Below, one piece after another: positions 48,901-60,900 of a stretch of DNA of 64,000 bases (the first letter of the stretch is position 1; every line of letters begins with the position of its first letter). The notes under the pieces are model-generated. The model ran no database searches. It was not told the DNA's origin and saw only the letters and a program-made list of their open reading frames with translations. The stretch comes from Taxillus chinensis (lineage: Eukaryota > Streptophyta > Magnoliopsida > Santalales > Loranthaceae), in NCBI GenBank assembly GCA_023512835.1, contig CM042086.1, positions 20,653,029-20,717,028 of the forward strand, written 5' to 3'. Made by a program: the position numbers and the translations under genes.

Positions 48901-51900
48901 GATTATCCAACGCTAATCAGAAATTTAGAACAGATTGTCCAACGCTAACCGGCCAATGCAAATAACAATTCAGCTCTGAACACTTTAATAATATTTAACT
49001 AATCAAACAATCGATAATCTTAATTTTTTTTATTTAACTATATTTTTTTTATTATTCTTTAAAGTGCGAGTGTGCAACTGCACATCCTCACTTAGTCGTC
49101 GTGTCGCCCCTGATTGCTGAATTGGATGATGGAGAAGCAGGTGATGACGGACGACAAGTGGCGGACAACAACGGAAGAATTGTTGATGGCGAAGGCCTTG
49201 ATGCCTTCAGTTTGTATTTCGTCTGCCACAATTGGTGGAGCATAGGAAATCGGAGGGATCGGGAACTCTAGCGTTGACTTTGAGTTGTCAATCCCACCAA
49301 ATGGATCACGTTGCCTCACACTGACCACACTGATCATGTGTGATCCTTTGGCGGCCACACACATGATTTTCACATTGCCCCTTATTAATCTCACCCAAGG
49401 GATCACTAGACAGAAACTCTGTCTCACCCCGTGAACCATGAAAACCCGTTTATCCCTTTGAGTTTGCCTACTGTTTCTTTTCCTCTATTATTAGCCAATG
49501 ATCGAAGCTTCTTGTTTGTTTGCACTATGGAAGCCTTTAGCATAGAGATTTACAAATCCTGTCTCGACTCTTCTCTAAGGCTTCAAAGTGTTGCTCGTTT
49601 GTCTTGGTTTCTTTGCTCATTTCTCCTAATGAATTTTGAAAAACGGATCTTGATTTTTTCAATGAAAATGCTAATATTGACTTTCAATGAACATATATGA
49701 TGAATGGAGAACAATGAAAAACTTCGATGAAAAATATGAAGAACAATGCAAAAAAGAGTGTATCTTGATCGTCCGATCATTATACTTTCAATGAAAATAC
49801 CAACTCATGAAAGACTTTGATTAGGATCCAATAATAATTTAGGGAATAACAAAATTATTCAAATCCTAGCTCAAATAATTCATGTAATTTACAGAAAAAT
49901 CGATTTATAAGAAAATTTTTAAAAAGAGTTTCAATTTATTAATCTCTAATAATATCTAACTTTGTGGCCAAAGTGGCCTTATATAGACGGAGGATAATTC
50001 CAGTACAATAAAAACTCTAATAGAATAGGTCTCTATGTTCTTAATTATTTAACATAAAATATTAAAAACTCTGGCGCTACGTGACCTCAAAATAATCATA
50101 TAACCCATCCAAATGATTGGCCAATTCTTTTACTTATAATAAACTTTTTTTTTTCCAAATGCAGCCATTTTAATTAAATTTATAATATCTTAGCAGGAAA
50201 CAAAAAATCCTAGCCATCGACCAAAATAGAAATTGGGCAATTATAATGTGATAAAGGGAATAGGGCCGTGAATCCTCTATTTATAACACCAAGTGACTAC
50301 AAAAATGTTCTGCAATCATAGTATGAGCTAACAATACTCGTTATTTTATCCTTCCCATGACAAGTCGAGGAGTCAAACCTGTGCCATTGATTACTTGAAA
50401 ATCTTCGTCCTATGAGCCGCAGATCATCACAATGCATAAACAAATGAATTTGTAATTGTTTGTTTGAATGGACATCGTATGTGTATTGAGATAAAGGCTT
50501 ATACTTGTTAGGTCTGCTTGTGAAAAACAAGTAACTGTATTAGAGCATCTCCAATGCTATTGGGCTATGGGTTTACGGCGGGAGATGGGATTTGTGGGTC
50601 ACGCTGGGGAGAGAGGGGTGGGCTACAATTGGGGATGGGCTGTGGGTATATGGCCAGGGATGAGATCTGTGTGTGATGCCGGGAAAAGGGGGGGGACAAC
50701 AATTGGGGGGGATGAGATCTTTGGGTGGAGAGGCAACAATGAGAAAGAGTTATATGCTAAGGTGGCATTATTAGCAAAAACAAAAGCTATATTTAGCTTC
50801 TTTTTTTTCTAATAGTTTACCTAATACATTAAAGATGATTTTTAGGTAAATATCATATTTGTTTTTACTTTTGCTAATGGATTGGAGATGCTCTTATTGT
50901 CCCTTTTAGTCACCTATCATTCGGCCTGATGTTGCTCTCTTGACCATATGTTTGACATTGGAAACTTTACCCTCCCATGTATTGTTCTGTTAGGTTGCCA
51001 TAGAATCAATTTGGAGCAAGCATGTGATTCGCATAGGCAGGTGAAATGCCAAAGTTTAAAAAGGTGGAAAAGGGGATATAACAATCTTCTTCTTTATGTG
51101 TTGTAGTCGGTATGCTAGATAAAGAAGCTTGGGTGGGTAGTCACATTGACTGAATATCAGGACGGTAGAATGAAATGATTCAATTTTACAACAAAAAATA
51201 ATTTCTGAAATATGAAATATGTATATTCATAAGAAGAATTTCGGGATTTGAGGGAATGATTGTTTGCTTCGGGCGTCTATAATTTTTCTTCCATTTATGA
51301 TGTTATTAATATATATATTTTTATTAATATTAATATTTTTATGAATATTTTATTAATATTCATAAGAAGCCTATCATATTTTTATTTTTCGTGCACTCCT
51401 TGTATGTGATCTATTAATAAATTTTCTTACTTAAAAAAATTCATAAAAAGGCAAATCAAAATTAGATATTAGCTGCTCAATATGGCTATCTAAAAATTAT
51501 CCAAAAGCCTTTTAGTAGGTGGACACTAAAATTTTTGTCACCTTTTGAAATCAAATAGGTACTTCTTCATCGTAGCAACAACAATTGCATTGTAGTCGTG
51601 TTTTCTATTCACGAAAAAACAAAGTATCTTGGTTCTTGCATTTTTAATTCACATCAGTATCCATTTGAATTGCATACTAAGGATTGTTGAATTATATCAT
51701 ACATTTTGTTGTGTTTAAGTTTTATTATCCCTCACTTTTTGCTGCCTTATTCATGATTCCTTTTGGTTTGTGCAGTCAATCAATCAAGGGACACATCTGT
51801 TGTTGTTATTACATTGGAAACTAGTGAAGTGTATATTGTAGTCAGCTTATCATCCAGAGTTGACACTCAAGTGATTCATGTTGATCCTACAACTGGAGCG

Positions 51901-54900
51901 CTTTGTTACAATGGGAAGCTGGGCTATGATGTTTTTCGTTCTGTAAATGAAGCCATACAGTATATCACAAATGGATCAAAGCTTTTGTGTAAGAATACGA
52001 CCTATGCTAGGGCAATACTAGGTTATTCAGCCCTAGGAAGCTTTGGGCTGCTTCTTGTGGCTACAAAATTGACTCCTAGCATTCAATATTTGCCTGGTGG
52101 AGGTTGTGTATATACAGTGTCAGAGAGCCAATGGATCAAAGTTTCACTTCAAAATCCCCAACCCCAGGGTAAAGGAGAAGTAAAGAATGTTCAAGACTTT
52201 ACTGACCTTGACATTGATGGAAAGCACTACTTTTGTGATTCAAGGGATATTACACGCCCTTTTCCAAGCCACATGTCATTGCAAAATCCTGATGATGAAT
52301 TTGTTTGGAACGGGTGGTTTTCAAAGGCTTTCAAAGACATTGGCTTACCTCAGCATTGTGTTATTCTTCTGCAGGTTTTGCAGCACACTTGATTTCTTCA
52401 TAGTGAATCTTCTTTTTCTTGCTTTTCGTATTGAGGTTATTCTAGTTTTTTTTTTTTTGAAATTGGCATATTTTGAGTTTCTATTGGGATTTCAATTCTG
52501 GACCTTGCCCCGCACAAGGCTTTAGTACTCAAGGAAAAATATTTGCATCATATATTTAAATTTCCACAACTGTTCAGAGTGAGAGACTCGCAAACTCATC
52601 CAGTAATCCCTGCTGTATATTAAAGTTTGCAAGATGATCATTTTCCTTTATTTTTGCTAGTTTGCTTTGAAGGCCTTTCTAACTTGGTTTTACCAAAATA
52701 AGAAAATAAATTGGTCTTGAAAACTTCTGTGACAAAGCATGTTAGTTACTCCCCAGAAGCAGTGGGCCAGTGATCCTGGACATCGAGTTACTGTTTGTGC
52801 GAGGGATATGACTCTGAGAGGTGTCCCCCATGCCTTGCCATTTTGTTGTGCAATTACTGCTACTGCCGCTCAAAAACTGCTTGAAGCTCCCCAAAATTTA
52901 GTTGCTGTTGAAAGGCTTGAGCTGCAGGACATTGTATAACCATGGATTGCCTGCAATTCACCATGTCGTCTGTGTCTACATTTCATGTAGTAGAAGCCGA
53001 AAAAATTATTCTTTAACTGATACCCACAATGATCCCATCTTTTATGGTCATGTCAGATTTAGGGGGCTTTTGTGAATTTTATAATTTAATTTAAATTAAT
53101 AATATTATTTATTTTTAATATGAATTTTTAGGGTAATCACATAATTACGTCAATCTTCTTATTCCATTTTTTTTTTTTTGCACATTGTACTTTTCACATT
53201 TTTATTTGTGAAAAAAACCAAATGGCAGCAACAAGCTCTTAGAAAATATATGCACTGTGATACCATTCTTTTATATTCTCTAAAGTCTAAATTATGGAGG
53301 AAAATTGTTTACATCCTAGCCTCTCCAATGTGATATGGGAATTTTGTGTACTAATGGTTGTTTTATTTTGGGCTTTATATTAATTGCTACAATTTTCAAT
53401 CAATGCCAATTTATAGGGGTATGCAGAATCTCGAAGTTTTGGGAGCTCAGGTCAGCAAGAAGGGATTGTTGCTCTCATAGCTCGCCGTAGTCGGCTGCAT
53501 CCTGGTACTCGTTACTTGGCTAGGGGCTTAAATTCTTGCTTTAGTACAGGTAATGGTTCCATTTTGTATCCTTCAATTTGAATTTCCTTGTTGCTCTTGC
53601 CAAGCTAAAAATGGCAGTATTTTTTCTAAATTTCCTTTTGTCATACCCTAAGAATATATTTGGTTGGACTTGGTTGTAATGGTGCTTTTGCAATATGAAA
53701 GGTTTTGTTTCTAGCACAAAGTACTGCTACTGAGTGGCACAAAGTTGCAACGTACCCTAGGATTTTCCCTCCAAGCTATGGAACATTTATACATGTCTGA
53801 TTTATTGTGAGCTCCTACTCTGTCAATTTAGAGATTTTTTTAATGTTTGTTTTTTTGTATTGTTTTTTGGTTTTGCAATGTAAGAATCGATAACTGAAGG
53901 TTAATCAATCTTTTAACAGGCCTACGCAAATTGAATGTGCCTGCATGAATCTGCTTTCAGAAGGGGTCGGCATTTTAACAAAATTTCTTGGTTGTTTTTG
54001 AGTGTGCCCTACTATTGGCCTATACCATAGGATTCTAAATTCATGCTCCAGGGCTTAGATTTTGGTATATGTATTGCTATATATCTCATCATGTACTCAA
54101 TTGCGTGTGATTCATCATTCATATAAGCATTTCATATTTTAAGATTCTTTTCAAGTTCTAAATTTTACATTTACCGAGTTCTTCTTCTCCATTATTATTT
54201 TTGCATTTGATAGGAAATGAGGTGGAGTGTGAGCAGCTTGTTTGGGTTCCTAAGAACCAAAGTGTTCCATTCAACACATACATTTGGCGGAGAGGCACCA
54301 TTCCAATTTGGTGGGGTGCCGAGTTGAAGTTAACTGCTGCAGAAGCTGAAATATATGTGTCTGACTGTGATCCTTATAAAGGGAGTCTACAATATTATCT
54401 AAGGTTAAGTAAGAGGTATGATGCTCGGAATTTTGATGCTGTTGGAGGAAATCCAAAAAAGATTGCTTTTGTCCCTATTGTCTGCATAAACTTACTTCGG
54501 AATGGTGAAGGAAAATCAGAATCCATTTTAGTTCAGCATTTTGAAGAATCACTAAACTACATTAAATCAACTGGTAAACTTCCGCATACTCGAATCCATC
54601 TGATAAATTATGACTGGCATGCCAGTATTAAACTGAAAGGTGAGCAGGAGACAATTGAAGGATTGTGGAGACTATTAAAAGCTCCCACGGGATCTATAGG
54701 TATTTCAGAAGGAGATTACCTGCCTTCACGGCAACGAGTTAAGGGTTGTAGTGGTGAAATTATATGTAATGATGATTTTGAAGGGGCATTCTGTCTGAGA
54801 TTACGTCAAAATGGAGTTTTACGGTTTAATTGCGCGGATTCTTTAGATAGAACTAATGCTGCTAGCTATTTTGGTGCACTTCAAGTTTTCATGGAGCAGT

Positions 54901-57900
54901 GTAGACGCTTGGGAATATCTCTAGACAGTGACATGGCATTTGGTTATCAATCATATAATAATTATGGTGGTTATGCAGCTCCATTACCACCTGGCTGGGA
55001 AAAACGATCTGATGCTGTGACAGGTAAAACATATTTTATCGATCACAATACTAGGACTACAACTTGGACCCATCCATGTCCAGATAAACCATGGAAAAGG
55101 TTCGACATGTCATTTGAGGAGTTTAAGAGATCAACAATTTTATCGCCAGTGTCCCAACTGGCTGATATTTTCCTACTTGCTGGTGATATCCATGCAACAC
55201 TATATACTGGCTCCAAGGCTATGCATAGCCAAATTCTAAGTATATTCAATGAAGATGCAGGGAAGTTCAAACAGTTCTCTGCAGCACAGAATATGAAGAT
55301 CACACTTCAAAGAAGATATAAAAATGCAGTTGTTGACAGTTCTCGCCAGAAGCAGTTGGAGATGTTTCTGGGATTGAGGCTTTTTAAGCATCTTCCATCA
55401 GTCCCAGTTCAACCATTACATGTATGTTTTATGGATTTTTCTCAACCTATGAAGGGTGTAATCTGATATTAATCTTATTAAATTTAAGTTTATGCTTAGA
55501 AAAAATATGTTATGATGCGCAAAATAATGCAGTCTTAGATATTTATTAAACATGTAATCTGATGCAAAGTTTATAACATAATATGGCAATATATTTTGAT
55601 TCTTGGATTGAGGTCCCCTATACTGTGTCACTAGAAAATTTAATAACCTTTTTTTTTACAGATAGCATTAATTTTAGGATTATACTTCTAGGTACCTATC
55701 CTTTTTTGCTTTACAAATTATCTTTACTGTGATTGTTACTTCTGTATTTACAGTAAGCATTCAGTGGGGTTACAATGTAAAAATTAATTATAGTTAGAAA
55801 AATATTATCATTTCTTCAAATACAGGGTATTTAGTTTTCTGTTCTTACAGCTTCTCTTTGTATGGAGTTTCTTTAAAGTGTAAATATCTTTACATTTCAT
55901 TTGATATCTATCTCATATCAGATTTTAATAATTGCAGGTACCATCTAGGCCACCTTCTTGCTTTGTTAAGCCTGTTCCGAACATGTTTCCAAGTTCCAGC
56001 GGTGGAGGCAGTCTTCTAAGTTTTCAGAGAAAGGACCTAGTTTGGGTATGTCTCCTTCGTAGCTTTTACCTATGGAATAGTTCATCATGATTGTTTTTTT
56101 TTTACTCTATACCAATGCAATCAATGCAAACTTCTAACTCCAAATTGATATGCATGGGAAGAAAACTTTCCAAAGTTGCTTGTTTTGATAAATTATCATC
56201 AAATTTATTTATTAATTGTATATGTAGGGCCAATCACTTACATATGCTTCTAAATTCATTTGCTGGACAAAAATAAACTTGCTTCTTCAAGATACTATTT
56301 CTTCAGTTATTTTTAAAATGTACATGAAAGCTTTTACATGACTTTCCCATGTCTAGTAAGTATACCTAATCTCCAAGCTTTAAAATTCTATACTATTCAA
56401 ATTTAGTCATGCAAATAAGCTTATAGTTTTATTTTTTTAGGTTGCATGTCTTCAAAATGACTTCTTTTTTTCTATAAATAAAAGTCTAGATCTTTTAGTT
56501 GAATTGTTGAACATAAAATAGAAAATAGGAATCCTGAATCTGTTGAGATTGCATGCTCAGAATAACTGTTTCAATTAGTAGCTTGAGTCGGAACAGGTTG
56601 AAAGTCGAAACAATGGTTGAATAGATAGTTTTGAATCTTTTGATCAATAGGTGCATTGTTTCGACCCGCATTTTGACTACGTCGAATTCAATGATGTCGT
56701 TTTATTTTATTTTCGGCGTTTATTTATTTATTTTAATTATTAGCATTAAGTTTACAATTGTAATTGATCTTTGCCTATATAATGTCATGAAGTCACGATT
56801 TATGCATTCAAGGAGATTAATAAACTTGTTTTTAGGGCTTTTTCGTAGATTTTGGCTTATTCTAGATAACTAATTGGATAACTTAGATTAAAATTTAAGT
56901 AAATTTTGTTATCCTTTTTTAGAGGATCGATCGCCCAATTCTATGAGTGCTTTGATTTAAGTTTAGTTTGACTTGTTAGATTTTAATCAAAGTCTTCAAT
57001 AATTTAGTATTTTCATTGAGAGAATTGGGATGTGAGATTCAAGATGCGAACTTTTCATATCATTTTTCATACTTTATGAAGTGTTTATGCAAAAAAAGAT
57101 CGATTTGAATAAGTCTTACCGCTTGAGGCACACATAGATTGGTTTTGTCTTGACTTGGACTTAGGAAAACAGTTTTGGTTTTCAATCAGTTTGTGTAGAG
57201 ATACCCAAAATTTCTCTTTATCCTCAAGTCCACGACTAGCAACATGTTTTTAGCACTTAATCGGGTTGGCATGTTCGAACTCCGAAGGAGCTCCATCAAT
57301 TCTGGCACACAAATTGTTTTAGAGCTTTTTGCCATGCACTAACTATGATTTTCAACTATCCCTCTAAGTAGCATGTCAATTTGGGTTGCACACTTGGAAG
57401 ACGTCTCGGATGCTCGGGGGTGACATCCTACCTCTCTTGATTGCCGTAACGCTTTCGTTGTGTCAACTCAGGTATATGGAGTGGTGAGGGTGATTGTGTT
57501 GCAATGGGTTGCATTTACTTTGGCGGTAAGGCAAATAGTTGGTGGAGATAGATCGAGGCCTAGCCTAGTAAGAGTGTGACAGACACGGATTGGGATTGAT
57601 AACTTTCAAATGAGAGTTTCTATCTCAATGAGGACCATCACTGTTTGTCAATCATTATAGGCAACTGGCTAAGCTCAAACAGGAAGGAAAGACAGTGGTC
57701 TATATTGTGGAGGTTTGCCGACTCGAAATTTTGGTCAGGGGATGGTTCAAGGAGTCACTCTTTAGTACTTTTATTGAGGGGTTGAAAGAGTGGCTAGCTT
57801 GAAAGTTGAAATTGAAGCAATCCCAATGATTAACTAAGGTTGTGACGATGGCAAAGGTTTTAGAGGATAGTTTCTATAGCGAAAGATGACTATTCAAGGA

Positions 57901-60900
57901 GAGTTCTAGGAGAACAACTGTCAAATCAAAGTTTAGCAATAGAGGCAAAGAAGCTCACAAAGGAAGAAATTCAAGAGAGAATTAAGAAACGCCTTTGCTT
58001 CAAAATTTCAAATGCCAAGAGAAGTTTAGCAAAGAACATCGGTGTCACATTGGGAATGTATTTGTGATTGATGACTCAAGCAACTAAAAGGAGATATCAT
58101 CAATAAAGAAGAAGCCACTACAGAAGCAGAAATAAAGGTGACTGAATTGGGAGAAAATTGATATAAAGCCGAATTATCTATTAATACCATGGATTGGCAA
58201 GTTTGAAATTGCGATTCTTGTAGAATCTGGTTTCCCTCATAATTTTATCAATACAAATATTATGAAGAAGATCGGACTATGGGGGACTGTCATTGATTTA
58301 TTTGATGTGACGGTGGCCAATGGAGAAAAACTTCAGTGTTGGGAGTTGGTCCAAGATGTAAAGATGAAAATGTAAGAGATGTAAAACTTTAGTCAAAATT
58401 GCTGTTGGGCGGCAAAAAAAACATGGACAACCTTGCCTTCTAAAGAGATTAAACATTGTTAGCTCATTCGATAGAGAAACTATGCAAAGGTAGCACCCAA
58501 TGCTTTGCAATAGTGAATGAAGGTGAACAACTTGATGAGAAGAAGAGTACTATTGATCTTTAAGAATAATTACAATGGCTGCCCAAGATGGTTTGAATAG
58601 TATTGACAAGACATTAATAAGTTCTAAAGTTGCCATCTAGCTTACATAGTAACCATTGCATCACTTTGAAAGATGAGACGAAAGTGGTCAATGTACTCGC
58701 TTCAAAAGGATATGATTGAGAGACAAGTTGAGGAGATGTTGGAGAATGAGTTGCTTCGACCCAGTTAAAGTCCATTTTCCTCTCCAATGTTATTGGTAAG
58801 GAAAAAAATATGGGACTTGAAGATTTTGTACCTACTATCAAGCTTTAAATGAGGCAACAGTAAAGGATTGATTTTCAATTTTAACAGTTGATAAGATGCG
58901 AAATAGTTGCACGAGGTGTGTGTTCACCAAGCTTGACCGATGGGTTAGATTTCACCAAATTCATACGAAGGAGGAGGATGTCCATAAAATAGCCTTTCAG
59001 ACTCAACTGGGGCACTATGAGTATCGGGTGATGTAATTTGGAATTTTGGATTATGCAATGCTCCTTCAATATTTCAAGCGGCCATGAACTCTACTTTTAT
59101 ACCTTTCTTGAGGAAGATCATGTCGGTGTTCTTTGACGATATATTGATTTATTTTAAATGGAGTAGCATCTAGAACTTTTTGAGATTGATTTAGGGATTC
59201 TAGAGCACATCATTTTTTCATAAAATGTATAAATGTGATTTTATGTGGCAGGAACTTCCATATCTTGGTCATATAATTTCAGTTGTTGGAGTGAATTTTG
59301 ATCTAAAGAATATTGAAGTCATAGTGAATTGGTCATTGCCAAAGGATGTGTTAACTCTTGTGAGGATTTCTGGGGTTAACTAGCTATTGTTGGAGGTTTG
59401 TTGAGAATTTTGGGTTGATCGCAAAACTCTTGACTGCTATGTTGAAGAAGGACAATTTAGAGTGAATGGAAGAAACAAGGGAAGCTTTTGAAGACTTGAA
59501 GAGGCCAATGACACAAACCCCTTAGTTGGCTCTACTAAATTTTGAAAAGCCATTCGAAGTCTATACATGTGCGAGTGGAGGAGGGATTGGAGCAGTCTTG
59601 GTGGAAGAAAAGATGACCTTGGTGTTCGTTTGGGTCCGATGAAGAAGTCTTGGAGTACCTTGCACGCGGTCATGGTTTAGAGACCTTATCCATCGGGTAG
59701 GAAATTCAACATTGTTATTGATCTAACAAGCATTTGTTAGAGCAGGAAATTGCAACTCTAGGGTAGCCAAAGTTTTTGTTAAGCTTCTAGGGTTTGAATA
59801 TGATATTTGTTGGAGCAGAAGAGAGGGCAGTCCATTGATGTGGATTGTGTATGTTGATGAAGAGGCCTGATTTTTCACGAGCCGACGCCTCTCCTGGTAG
59901 GGCCTGTCCTCACAAGGGACACGCCTATGGAGCCTCGGTAGTGTTGGTGGACGCCGGCTCTATCCCTTGCGGATTCCGGTGGGGCCTGATTCTCGGAGCC
60001 CCAATAAGGCACTGGGCCTTTCACCCCCACAACTAGGCCTTTTTACTGGGAGAATTCCCCGGAGTATGGGTGTCCTTGCACTTGTCGGTACCCAGCACAC
60101 CGGTGCTTGCACCTCTGTGGGCGCGCAGCCTTGGCTGTAAGTGTTAGGTGAAGGGAGTTTACTCCTGACGCCTCTGGTTTGCCCCTTGGCCTACCTTTGC
60201 TTCAGTTTAGGAAAACTTAGGAAAACTAAGTAGAGCCGAATGGCTCGTGTGGGATCACATGAAGGAGGCCGTGCAATTTGATGCTAGAATCATGGAGATT
60301 CCAAAGAGGTTGGAGAAACACGAAGATTGAATGAAATTTTTTTGACTCATGGCTGAAAAAACTGTCTTGACCAACAATTTGAGCCGAAACAACATGGTCG
60401 AAACATTTTTTGAAATGTCTGTTTTGCCTAATATATCATGGTTGAATCAATAGTTTTGAGTAGCAATGTTTTGACCATGTCAAATTCTTTGACATCATTT
60501 TCATTTATTTTTGGATTTTATTTATTTATTTTAATTATTAGCATTATGGTTACCATTGTAAATGACCTTTGTTTATATAAATCCATCAAGGTTACGTTTT
60601 TTTTTTTTACATTATAGGAGATTAACAAACTTGTTCTTAGGGTTTTTACTTATATTTTGTCTTATTCCAAATAATTAATTGAATAGCTTTGAGTTAGGGT
60701 TTGAGTAAATTTTATTATCCTTGGATTCTAATCAATTATGTGGATGATTTGATTCAGTCTAGTTTGACTTGTTGGATTTTAATTAACGTCCTCAACACGT
60801 AAAATCTAGTCATTTGGGACCACATAAATTTACAATTTTTTTCTATGTGGTTTAATAGCCTCAACAGGATGATTGAACCTCGAACTATTTCCATCATTGG

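Larger units (their letters stand above)
56541..60797 (+). mobile_element. Decayed Ty3/gypsy LTR retrotransposon in SAC9 intron 5
   Basis: Two diverged LTRs, about 56541-57001 and about 60341-60797, share long blocks such as TTATTTATTTTAATTATTAGCATTA. The element starts TGTTGAG and ends CTCAACA. The interior on the plus strand has gag-like text (57660-57880), a protease-like [13 protein letters not shown] (about 58222), and reverse transcriptase [10 protein letters not shown] region then [18 protein letters not shown] (58705-58765). FFDDILIYF (59135-59160) is followed by an RNase H-like [20 protein letters not shown] (59540-59600). Stops and frameshifts are throughout. No integrase is recognisable. 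No clean target duplication was found. Confidence 0.85.

Noticed and set aside
51763..51775. ATG at 51763 as the SAC9 start
   Set aside because: It lies upstream of the acceptor TGCAG at 51771-51775. The family N-terminus is better matched by joining MESP from 45951-45963.
59845..60036. 63-residue frame in the GC-rich block
   Set aside because: No homology recognised. An isolated frame inside a dead retroelement, best explained by base composition.
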